Assembly (NCBI GenBank): GCA_900543395.1
Contig: UQQT01000037.1
Location: 1 to 22,400, forward strand
Source: an uncultured Oscillospiraceae bacterium
Lineage (GTDB): Bacteria > Bacillota > Clostridia > Oscillospirales > Acutalibacteraceae
Direction: 5' to 3'
Length of the DNA: 22,400 nucleotides
The notes below the pieces were generated by a model that saw nothing but the letters and a program-made list of their open reading frames with translations, was not told where the DNA came from and searched no databases. The translations under genes were made by a program, and so were the position numbers. Of the stretch, positions 7,213-13,272 are shown in pieces (position 1 is the first letter of the stretch; each line of letters opens with the position of its first letter).

Positions 7213-8490
7213 ATGACGGAAAGTGAAAAATATTATCATTCGCTGTTGAAATTCGGGATAAAGCCGGGTCTTGAACGCGTAGGAATTCTTTTAAACGAAC
7301 TCGGAAATCCGCAGGACAGTCTTGAATTCGTCCATGTTGCCGGAACCAACGGAAAAGGCTCTGTGTGTATGCTCGTCTCGTCCGTATTAAGCTCGTCGGG
7401 ATATAAAACGGGACTCTACACGTCGCCGTTCGTTATCGACTTCAGAGAAAGAATCAGAGTAAACGGGGAGATGATACCGCCCGACAGGCTTGACGCGGTT
7501 ACGAATAGAGTAAAATCCGCCGTCGAAAAGCTCGGAAAGGACGGCATTGTGATTACGGAGTTCGAAGCCGTGACAGCCGCCGCGTTTCTTTACTTTGAAG
7601 AAGAAAAATGCGATATCGTCGTTCTCGAAACGGGACTGGGCGGACGTTTTGACGCCACGAACGTTATAAAAAATCCCGTCTGTTCTCTCATAACCTCGAT
7701 TTCGCTCGACCATACGAAAATTCTCGGCGATACAACGGAGAAAATTGCGTTCGAAAAGAGCGGAATTATAAAAAAAGAACGCCCCGCCGTAACCTCCGTT
7801 ATGCAGGAGACGGGCGTAAAGCGCGTTATATCCGAACAGTGCAGAATTAAAAATTCGTCTCTCTTTTTATCAGACCCGTCCGAATTTAAAATAATTTCTG
7901 AGGATATAACGGGAACTGCGGTCGAATTTAAAAATATAAAATTCAAAATTCCGTTCTGCGGACGTCATCAGCTTGACAACGCGGGGATAAGCTTAAAATG
8001 TATCGAAATTTTAAGGCAGAACGGATATAAAATAAGCGATACAAATATAATTAACGGAATCGAAAAATCGAAAAATCCCGCGCGTTGCGAGATTGTTTCG
8101 CCCTCGCCTCTCGTAATTCTCGACGGGTGTCACAACGATTCGTCGACAAAGGCGTTTGCCGAATGTCTTAAAAAATATCTGCCCGGCAAAAAAATTCACG
8201 CCCTTATGGGCATGATGGCGGATAAGGACTGTGAAAAGGCGATAAAAAATCTTGCCGGATGTTTTGACTCTCTCATATGCGTTACGCCGTCGAATCCGAG
8301 AGCCATGACGGGCGATGAGCTTTGCAAAATCGCGCGTAAGTATATAAAAAACGCCGTTTCCTTCGATAAAGAAACGGACGGTGTCGACGAATTGAAAAAC
8401 AGGATAAACAAAGGCGAAATCGGCGTCGTATGCGGGTCGCTGTACCTTGCCGGAGACGTAAGGGAATATTTATATAAGATTTTTTGTTGA
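7213..8490 (+). CDS. folC: Bifunctional folylpolyglutamate synthase/dihydrofolate synthase
   Basis: Mur-ligase-family enzyme that joins glutamate to dihydropteroate and adds further glutamates to folates. The protein has 425 aa, the family norm. The ATP P-loop GTNGKGSV is at residues 44-51. The TSPFVIDFRERIRVNG segment matches the FolC TSPHLxxFRERIxxNG signature but has Phe where His is usual. ETGLGGRFDATN and SISLDHTKILG follow, and LDGCHND (303-309) replaces the usual LDGAHN. The ATG at 7213 is preferred over a GTG at 7204 because AAGGTGAG (7201-7208) itself acts as the RBS. No other folate genes are adjacent. Confidence 0.95.
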   Translation: MTESEKYYHSLLKFGIKPGLERVGILLNELGNPQDSLEFVHVAGTNGKGSVCMLVSSVLSSSGYKTGLYTSPFVIDFRERIRVNGEMIPPDRLDAVTNRVKSAVEKLGKDGIVITEFEAVTAAAFLYFEEEKCDIVVLETGLGGRFDATNVIKNPVCSLITSISLDHTKILGDTTEKIAFEKSGIIKKERPAVTSVMQETGVKRVISEQCRIKNSSLFLSDPSEFKIISEDITGTAVEFKNIKFKIPFCGRHQLDNAGISLKCIEILRQNGYKISDTNIINGIEKSKNPARCEIVSPSPLVILDGCHNDSSTKAFAECLKKYLPGKKIHALMGMMADKDCEKAIKNLAGCFDSLICVTPSNPRAMTGDELCKIARKYIKNAVSFDKETDGVDELKNRINKGEIGVVCGSLYLAGDVREYLYKIFC

Positions 8491-8515
8491 AAAAAGGAAG
8501 AATATCATATATAAT
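8487..8515 (+). promoter_or_regulatory. Promoter of the zinc-ribbon membrane protein gene
   Basis: TTGAAA (8487-8492) and a perfect TATAAT (8510-8515) are 17 bases apart. The -35 overlaps the folC stop codon. It gives the downstream gene its own transcript. Confidence 0.75.
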
Positions 8516-8547
8516 AGTGATACAAACACGAAAGGACGGATTTAATA

Positions 8548-9189
8548 ATGTTTTGTCCCAAATGCAATGCAATATTACCTAACGATTCAAAATTCTGTTC
8601 AATCTGCGGAGCGCAGTTAAATTCCCCGGCACAGTCCGATAACAGCCGTACGGATTTCGGTGTAAATGATAATCAGATGAACGGCTCTGCCGATTCCTCA
8701 TATCGGAATCAGAATACCGGCGCGCCGTATACGGAAAATCAGACTCCGTATAACAACGGCGGATACACATCCAATCAGAACCCATATAACAACGGCGGAT
8801 ACAATCAGAATCAGTACGGCAATCAGTATAATAATCAGTATTCGAACCCGTACAGTCAGAATCAGTACGGTCAGTATCAAAATCCCAATCCCAACATGTA
8901 CCCGCAGTATAACCGGAATGTCAATGAGGATAGGAGAAGCGTAGGATTTTGTATCTTATCGTTCTTTATCCCCGTTTTGGGATTAGTCTTTTATCTCGTA
9001 TGGAAAGATCAGCTTCCCAATAAGGCGAAAGGCTGCGGAATTGCGGCTATAATCGGCGCGGTATGCGGGGTTATCGGCGGAGTAATAAGAGGAATTCTTA
9101 TGGCTGTGTTCGGATTTTCCGACTTCTACTATGACGATTTCAGCGATTATTTGAATCTTTTTGTGAATTTCCTTGCTTCAAGGCTTTGA
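8548..9189 (+). CDS. Zinc-ribbon protein with Q/N/Y-rich linker and two membrane helices
   Basis: A 213-aa protein in three parts. Residues 1-25 are a zinc ribbon, with Cys3, Cys6, Cys17 and Cys20 in CxxC...CxxC arrangement. Residues about 30-128 are a low-complexity linker rich in Asn, Gln, Tyr, Gly and Pro, with YNNGGY repeats. Residues about 133-190 hold two hydrophobic helices (GFCILSFFIPVLGLVFYLVW and GCGIAAIIGAVCGVIGGVIR), with KDQLPNKAKG between them. The C-terminus is acidic and aromatic. This layout is common for uncharacterised Firmicute membrane proteins whose N-terminal zinc ribbon probably faces the cytoplasm; no specific function can be assigned. An AAAGGACGGA RBS precedes the ATG. 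The last 12 bases overlap the end of the convergent regulator gene. Confidence 0.88.
   Translation: MFCPKCNAILPNDSKFCSICGAQLNSPAQSDNSRTDFGVNDNQMNGSADSSYRNQNTGAPYTENQTPYNNGGYTSNQNPYNNGGYNQNQYGNQYNNQYSNPYSQNQYGQYQNPNPNMYPQYNRNVNEDRRSVGFCILSFFIPVLGLVFYLVWKDQLPNKAKGCGIAAIIGAVCGVIGGVIRGILMAVFGFSDFYYDDFSDYLNLFVNFLASRL
8746..8802 (+). repeat. Imperfect 36-bp-period repeat inside the zinc-ribbon gene
   Basis: A 21-base segment encoding PYNNGGY occurs at 8746-8766 and again at 8782-8802 with one mismatch, 36 bases (12 codons) apart. Weaker NQYGNQ/NQYSNP repetition continues downstream. It encodes part of the low-complexity linker. Confidence 0.75.
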
Positions 9190-9570
9190 TTCTTCATCAA
9201 TATAGGACAGAACGGAGTGTATTTTGTCGTACGCTTCGTTTTTGTTTTCGCACAGACGGTAGGCGATGATAATATTCTGCTCTCTTTTGGACAGCTTAGA
9301 CAGAAAACTGTTCTGCGTCAGATTTTTGTAATACTCGTCCGCCGATTCCGACTGACACAACGGCTTGCCGAATCTGTTGAGTCCGAAGAACAGCTGATCC
9401 ATCGTGATGTTGTACACTTTCGCGATTCTTTCAAGTTCCCTTGTCTGAGGTACGACCGCGCCGTTCTCAAATGTAAAATAATCCTCTTCCCCTATCTTCA
9501 GTGCGAACGCAAGCTGATCGATGTCAAGCGCGTTATATTCACGCAGAAGTTTAATATTTTCGTTTAACAT
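9178..9570 (-). CDS. Xre-type helix-turn-helix protein (second of a pair)
   Basis: From ATG 9568-9570 the protein has 130 aa. Residues 1-62 resemble an HTH_3/Xre domain (MLNENIKLLREYNALDIDQL, then an ITMDQLFFG end), though the recognition-helix region is atypical (LKIGEEDYFTFENG). The remaining 70 residues are charged and helical, with LSKREQNIIIAYRL, and match nothing I recognise. The start is uncertain. ATG 9570 fits the domain but has only a weak RBS. An in-frame ATG at 9634-9636 has AGAAGGA upstream and lies 8 bases after the preceding gene's stop, giving 152 aa with an Arg-rich head; that start would place the hairpin at 9608-9630 inside the coding region. The gene ends overlapping the convergent zinc-ribbon gene by 12 bases. 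Confidence 0.8.
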   Translation of the reverse strand: MLNENIKLLREYNALDIDQLAFALKIGEEDYFTFENGAVVPQTRELERIAKVYNITMDQLFFGLNRFGKPLCQSESADEYYKNLTQNSFLSKLSKREQNIIIAYRLCENKNEAYDKIHSVLSYIDEESKP

Positions 9571-9594
9571 TGCTTTTCTTGAATAAGCCTCCCG

Positions 9595-9630
9595 AAAAAG
9601 ATAAAACCCCCGCCGTGCGTAACGGCGGGG
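9595..9630 (-). terminator. Terminator-like hairpin between the two Xre genes
   Basis: On the minus strand CCCCGCCGT (complement of 9622-9630) pairs with ACGGCGGGG (complement of 9608-9616) over a 5-base loop, followed by GTTTTATCTTTTT. The 9-bp GC-rich stem is strong. It lies after the first regulator's stop codon (9645) and before ATG 9570 of the second, so it may reduce expression of the second gene. Confidence 0.7.
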
Positions 9631-9644
9631 ATTCATTCGGCCTA

Positions 9645-9893
9645 TTATCCTTCTATTCCCAGAAGCCAATTTACCGAAACGCCGAGCACGTCGGAAATCG
9701 CTATGAGTTCGAAGTCAAGGACACTTCTCAGCTGACCTTCTAATTTCGAAAGGGCAGACGCATTCAGATCAATACCTCTGATCTGAAGCTGAGTAAGCAA
9801 GTCCTTTTGCTTCATTCCTATTGCTTTTCTTCGCTGCTCGATCCTTGCTCCGACGATATTTCTGTCGCCGAGAGCCTGTTTTCTGACACGCAT
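9645..9893 (-). CDS. Xre-family HTH transcriptional regulator
   Basis: A compact 82-aa protein, nearly all an HTH_3 (Cro/C1-type) DNA-binding domain: GARIEQRRKAIGMKQKDLLTQL, then NASALSKLEGQLRSV as the recognition helix region, then the typical end ISDVLGVSVNWLLG. It lacks an effector or dimerisation domain. The start is well supported by GGAGG (complement of 9904-9908) 10 bases before the ATG. It is the first gene of a minus-strand pair and divergent from pncB. Upstream lies a structured leader ending in a terminator-like hairpin. Its target is unknown; autoregulation or control of the divergent pncB promoter are possibilities by context only. Confidence 0.9.
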   Translation of the reverse strand: MRVRKQALGDRNIVGARIEQRRKAIGMKQKDLLTQLQIRGIDLNASALSKLEGQLRSVLDFELIAISDVLGVSVNWLLGIEG

Positions 9894-9910
9894 GAGGTCA
9901 CACCTCCACT

Positions 9911-9955
9911 AAGTAAATAAAAACCGAGAATCGTGAAAATATTCGATAACCCGGT
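9911..9955 (-). terminator. Terminator-like hairpin just before the Xre RBS
   Basis: On the minus strand ACCGGG (complement of 9950-9955) pairs with CTCGGT (complement of 9923-9928), with ATCG/CGAT continuing the stem after a small internal loop, followed by TTTTTATTTACTT. No room remains for a promoter between it and the RBS at 9904-9908, so it would act as an attenuator on the Xre transcript. Confidence 0.6.
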
Positions 9956-10080
9956 GCTTGCAGACATACGGTGCTGCCTGACATAAGAGAGTCTCCGAAA
10001 TTATAAAAAGACCGGTGAACATGCAAAGCCGGTGCCGTCCGAAAACGGCATCTTATCATAACGATATTATTTTAGCACAT
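9911..10080 (-). ncRNA. Putative structured leader RNA (attenuator or riboswitch-like) upstream of the Xre pair
   Basis: The DNA at 9950-10055 is visibly GC-richer than its AT-rich flanks and full of complementary segments. Reading the minus strand: TGATAAGA (10050-10057) can pair with TCTTA...TCA near 9979-9988, enclosing hairpins TGCCGT/ACGGCA (10034-10051) and ACCGG/CCGGT (about 10011-10033). The last hairpin (9923-9955) is followed by a T-rich run ending 3 bases before the GGAGG of the first Xre gene. CCGGCTTTGCA (10022-10032) can pair instead with TGCAAGCACCGG (9951-9962), which would take the terminator's 5' arm and act as an antiterminator. A TATAAT (10090-10095, minus) could serve as -10, with a poor -35. 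I recognise no known riboswitch consensus. Folding was by hand. Confidence 0.5.
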
Positions 10081-10095
10081 ATTTATCTAATTATA

Positions 10096-10235
10096 TAAAC
10101 AAAATAGAATTAAAATGTTGAAAAAGTGCAGAAAATTGGATTTTTTTTAGAAATTTTTATATATAATTCAAACAATGAATAAAATAAATCCGTTTCACGT
10201 CATTGATAATTGTTTTAGATAATATTAATTTTTAT
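10096..10235. other. AT-rich intergenic DNA with no gene seen
   Basis: Strongly AT-rich spacer between the minus-strand leader and the pncB promoter. It contains only very short open frames (11 and 15 codons at 10115 and 10175) without ribosome binding sites. A weak AAAATT...AATTTT inverted repeat surrounds the T-run at 10141-10148. Nothing else is supported. Confidence 0.6.
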
Positions 10236-10264
10236 TTGATTATGTTTTAATCCTATGATACAAT
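10236..10264 (+). promoter_or_regulatory. Promoter of pncB with extended -10
   Basis: TTGATT (10236-10241) and TACAAT (10259-10264) are 17 bases apart. A TG at 10256-10257 one base before the -10 gives the extended form TGATACAAT. The leader would be about 60 bases. Confidence 0.75.
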
Positions 10265-10329
10265 AATAAAAGAACAGTACACTTAATGTCAATGGTAATT
10301 TTTTTACAATTTAATCGGGGTGTTAAAAA

Positions 10330-11775
10330 ATGATAAAAGATAAGTACGAACTTATGACTGATTTTTACCAGTTTGCCATGGCGAACGGCTTTGTCGACAA
10401 CGGTATGGATTCGACCGAGGTTTGGTTCGATATGTTTTTCAGACCGAGTGAAAAAATCGGCGGGTTCTGCGTTATGGCGGGACTTAAAGAGCTGTGCGAA
10501 TATCTTGATAATCTTAAATTCGATGACGGCGATATCGAGTTTTTAAAAAGCAAGGGTATTTCCGATTCGCTCGCCGGGTATTTGAGAAATTTTAAATTCG
10601 AGTGCGACGTATGGGCTGTTCCCGAGGGAACGCCGATATTCCCCGGCGAACCCGTCGTAAAGGTTCACGGACCCGTTATTCAGGCGAGTTTTATTGAGTC
10701 TATGATCTTATTGAGCATTAACCATCAGACGCTTATTGCAACCAAGGCAAACAGAGTCGTACGTGCCGCTCACGGCAGGGGAGTCGTCGAGTCGGGCATG
10801 AGGCGCGCACACGGCGCGGACGCGGCGGTAAACGGAGCGAGAGCTTCTTATATCGGAGGCTGTTCGGCTACGACCAACGCGCTCGCCGCTCAAAAGTACG
10901 ATATACCGCTCTATGAGGGAATGAGCCATATGTGGGTTCAGATGTTCGACTCCGAGTACGAGGCATTCTGCGCGTACGCAAAGGAGAATCCCGAGAGATG
11001 CGTTCTGCTCGTCGATACTTACGATACGATAAATTCGGGTATTCCCAACGCGATAAAGACGTTCAACGACGTTCTGCTCCCCATGGGCATCCGTCCCAAG
11101 GGCATCAGAATCGACAGCGGAGATCTTGCATATCTTTCCAAGAAAATAAGAAGAATGCTCAACGACGCGGGATTCCCCGACTGTAATATTTACGCGTCGA
11201 ATTCGCTTGACGAGCATATCATAACCGAGATGCTTCAGCACGGAGCTAAAATAGATGAATTCTTAGTAGGCGAGAGAATGATAACCTCCGCCGATTCCCC
11301 CGTATTTACGGGCGTTTACAAGCTGTGCGCGATAAAGAAGAACGGCGAGATCATACCTAAGATAAAAATAAGCGAAAACGTTGCGAAAATTACGACTCCT
11401 TACCCGAAAAAGCTGTGGAGACTTTTCGACATGGAGACGGGCAAGGCTATTGCAGACCTTTTGACGCTCGAGGACGAGGATGTTTCAAAATTAAGCGAAT
11501 ATGAGCTTTTCGACCCCGATTACAGGTGGAAGAAAAAGACCGTTTCGAATTTCGTCGCAAGACAGCTTCTCGTTCCCGTCTATGAAAAGGGTAAGCTTGT
11601 TTACAAATTTCCGTCGCTTGCAGACACCCGCGCTTACTGCGCACAGCAGGTCGACACGCTTTGGGAGGAAGTTTTGAGATTCGAATATCCGCACAACTAT
11701 TATGTCGATCTGTCCGAAAAGCTTTGGAACGAAAAACAGAGACTTATCGCCTCGTGCCGTGAACAAAATAACTAA
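10330..11775 (+). CDS. pncB: Nicotinate phosphoribosyltransferase
   Basis: Converts nicotinate and PRPP to nicotinate mononucleotide, the entry step of the Preiss-Handler NAD salvage pathway. The protein has 481 aa, typical of the Firmicute PncB type. The N-terminus YELMTDFYQFAMANGFVDNG is the family hallmark. The core ESGMRRAHGADAAVNGARAS (154-173) corresponds to the usual EFGxRRAxG segment, with Ser replacing Phe. YEGMSHMWV (195-203) corresponds to GTxAHSW and keeps the histidine (His200) expected to be phosphorylated. RIDSGDLAYLSKKIRRMLND is the PRPP-binding region and IYASNSLDE follows. CGGGGTG at 10316-10322 is the RBS. No other NAD gene is adjacent. The substitutions around the active site look like lineage variation, not inactivation. 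Confidence 0.95.
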   Translation: MIKDKYELMTDFYQFAMANGFVDNGMDSTEVWFDMFFRPSEKIGGFCVMAGLKELCEYLDNLKFDDGDIEFLKSKGISDSLAGYLRNFKFECDVWAVPEGTPIFPGEPVVKVHGPVIQASFIESMILLSINHQTLIATKANRVVRAAHGRGVVESGMRRAHGADAAVNGARASYIGGCSATTNALAAQKYDIPLYEGMSHMWVQMFDSEYEAFCAYAKENPERCVLLVDTYDTINSGIPNAIKTFNDVLLPMGIRPKGIRIDSGDLAYLSKKIRRMLNDAGFPDCNIYASNSLDEHIITEMLQHGAKIDEFLVGERMITSADSPVFTGVYKLCAIKKNGEIIPKIKISENVAKITTPYPKKLWRLFDMETGKAIADLLTLEDEDVSKLSEYELFDPDYRWKKKTVSNFVARQLLVPVYEKGKLVYKFPSLADTRAYCAQQVDTLWEEVLRFEYPHNYYVDLSEKLWNEKQRLIASCREQNN

Positions 11776-11789
11776 ATATCCGGCTTATA

Positions 11790-11818
11790 TTGACTAAACG
11801 CGAATATAATGATAAAAT
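11790..11818 (+). promoter_or_regulatory. Promoter of the PP2C-like membrane protein gene
   Basis: TTGACT (11790-11795) and TAAAAT (11813-11818) are separated by 17 bases. A TATAAT at 11805-11810 is too close to this -35 to be its partner. No terminator is seen between pncB and this promoter. Confidence 0.75.
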
Positions 11819-11862
11819 AAAGTGTTATAAAATGTCAGGAAAACAAGAACGGAGGAGACATT

Positions 11863-13200
11863 ATGTCCGTAGTTTCGATAGAAACCGCCGCTATTTCAAA
11901 GAGCAGGCTTAAAAAAGGCTTCAACGGCGACAGCATAAATCTTAACCGCAGAATTTCGTCGATTGACGAGATGAATTCGGGATACAGAGCCGCAGGTACG
12001 GTTAATCCGCCGTGCGTCTGCGCCGTCGTTTCGTCGGTTATCAGAGGCGTTTCGGCGGGAGCTGTCACGGCTTTCGACGATTATTCACACAGAATTTACA
12101 CCCACAGAACCAACGCTTACAAGGCGTTTAAAAAATACACCGACGATATGACCGCGGTTTCCGCAGAGTGCGGGGACAAGAATCTGTCGATAGCCGAAAT
12201 ATGCATTTTTTCGGACAGAATACTTGTCTCGTCCGTCGGAAAAGCAAGGGTGTATTTTTGCAGCGCGGGTAAGGCAGAGCTTCTCTCGAACAACGGAGAG
12301 TTTATGTTTTCGGATCTTACCGACCGCGGAGCCGACGGCGGTTACATAGTCGCGTTCGGTGCGGACTGCGCCGATTACGCGGATGAAAAGCTTGTCGAAA
12401 ACGCGACGTTCGGCGGTAAGGATATAAAGGCTGTCGGAAAGTCGGCGTTTATCGCTCTGGGCAAAAGGGCTCCGGAGGCGGACATCACGGGCGTATTCTT
12501 TAAAATCATAACGGCAGATGACGCGGATGAAGCGGAAAACGCCGTTCCCGTCGTATTAAAAGACGAAAATGACTGTGAAGAAGCGGAACCCTCAGACGAA
12601 TCCGCTATTATTGATTCGCAGGAAAAACAGACGGTCGGCGAGGACGATAGATCTGATGAAAACGAGCCGAAAATTCCCGTTCTCTCCTCCGAAGAAGAGT
12701 TTGACAACACCGAGGAAAAGAAAAAGTCTTCGGGAAATAAGTTTAAAACTCTTATACCGTTTATAATATTACTGATTCTCGTTGCTGGTGTGTGCGTTTA
12801 TTTTGCTGTGACAAAGGGCAAGGACGCCGACACGACGCTTCCCGACGTTTCGAACGCTCCCGCTGCTGTTACCGCCGAGGACGAAAGCGTTTCCCGCAGC
12901 GATTCGGTCACTGCGAAAGCCGAAACTACGGTCAAATCGGAAACTACGACGAAGAACGAGACCACGACAAAGAGAGCGAGCGAAAATACGACGCGCAGAA
13001 CGCAGAGCGAGAGAACGACCGAAAGACGTACCTCGCCCGCTTCGACGACTGCCAAGCCCGCCGAGACTACCGAGGCTCCGACGACTGCAAAGCCCGCCGA
13101 GACCACCGAAGCTCCGACAACGTCCGCTCCGACTACCGAGGCTCCGACCGCTCCGTCTACGAGAGTTACCGATCAGGGCAACGAAAAGCCCGATGTATAA
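11863..13200 (+). CDS. Membrane protein with degenerate PP2C-like domain and Thr-rich extracellular tail
   Basis: A 445-aa protein in four parts. Residues 1-225 show a faint PP2C phosphatase pattern: GDS near 22, SSVIRGVSAG near 57-66 where an active enzyme has DGMGGHxxG, and VGKARVYFCSAGKAELL from 125 where VGDSRAYLxxxGxxxxLT is expected. The metal-binding Asp residues are missing from both motifs, so it is probably a pseudophosphatase. Residues about 226-290 are an acidic linker. A single helix follows at about 296-316 (LIPFIILLILVAGVCVYFAV). Residues 320-445 are a Thr/Glu/Pro/Lys-rich tail with TTAKPAETTEAP repeats, probably extracellular and glycosylated. There is no signal peptide, fitting an N-in/C-out topology. 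GGAGGAG (11851-11857) is a strong RBS. The PP2C relation is inference from pattern and needs a profile search. Confidence 0.75.
   Translation: MSVVSIETAAISKSRLKKGFNGDSINLNRRISSIDEMNSGYRAAGTVNPPCVCAVVSSVIRGVSAGAVTAFDDYSHRIYTHRTNAYKAFKKYTDDMTAVSAECGDKNLSIAEICIFSDRILVSSVGKARVYFCSAGKAELLSNNGEFMFSDLTDRGADGGYIVAFGADCADYADEKLVENATFGGKDIKAVGKSAFIALGKRAPEADITGVFFKIITADDADEAENAVPVVLKDENDCEEAEPSDESAIIDSQEKQTVGEDDRSDENEPKIPVLSSEEEFDNTEEKKKSSGNKFKTLIPFIILLILVAGVCVYFAVTKGKDADTTLPDVSNAPAAVTAEDESVSRSDSVTAKAETTVKSETTTKNETTTKRASENTTRRTQSERTTERRTSPASTTAKPAETTEAPTTAKPAETTEAPTTSAPTTEAPTAPSTRVTDQGNEKPDV
13045..13150 (+). repeat. 36-bp tandem repeats encoding the Thr/Pro-rich tail
   Basis: Two adjacent 36-base units at 13045-13080 and 13081-13116 differ at three positions, all synonymous, and encode TTAKPAETTEAP twice. 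A shortened third copy encodes TTSAPTTEAP. Synonymous drift with a conserved peptide suggests selection on the protein sequence. Confidence 0.88.
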
Positions 13201-13272
13201 GGATTTAATCGAAATAATATAATATACTGAATTTAATATATATATGTATATAAATATAAGGGTGATAAATTT

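Noticed and set aside
9950..10055. Structured region as SRP RNA, SAM, c-di-GMP or THF riboswitch
   Set aside because: Known signature segments of these families could not be found in the right order on either strand, so it is left as an unassigned candidate.
10115..10222. Tiny open frames of 11 and 15 codons in the pncB upstream spacer
   Set aside because: No ribosome binding site and composition explained by AT-rich DNA.
11805..11810. TATAAT as the -10 of the PP2C-like gene promoter
   Set aside because: It is only 9 bases from the TTGACT; TAAAAT at 11813-11818 has the correct 17-base spacing.
13045..13150. Tandem repeats as a possible CRISPR-like or minisatellite element
   Set aside because: The repeats are in frame, differ only by synonymous changes and encode a Thr/Pro-rich protein tail; there are no unique spacers.
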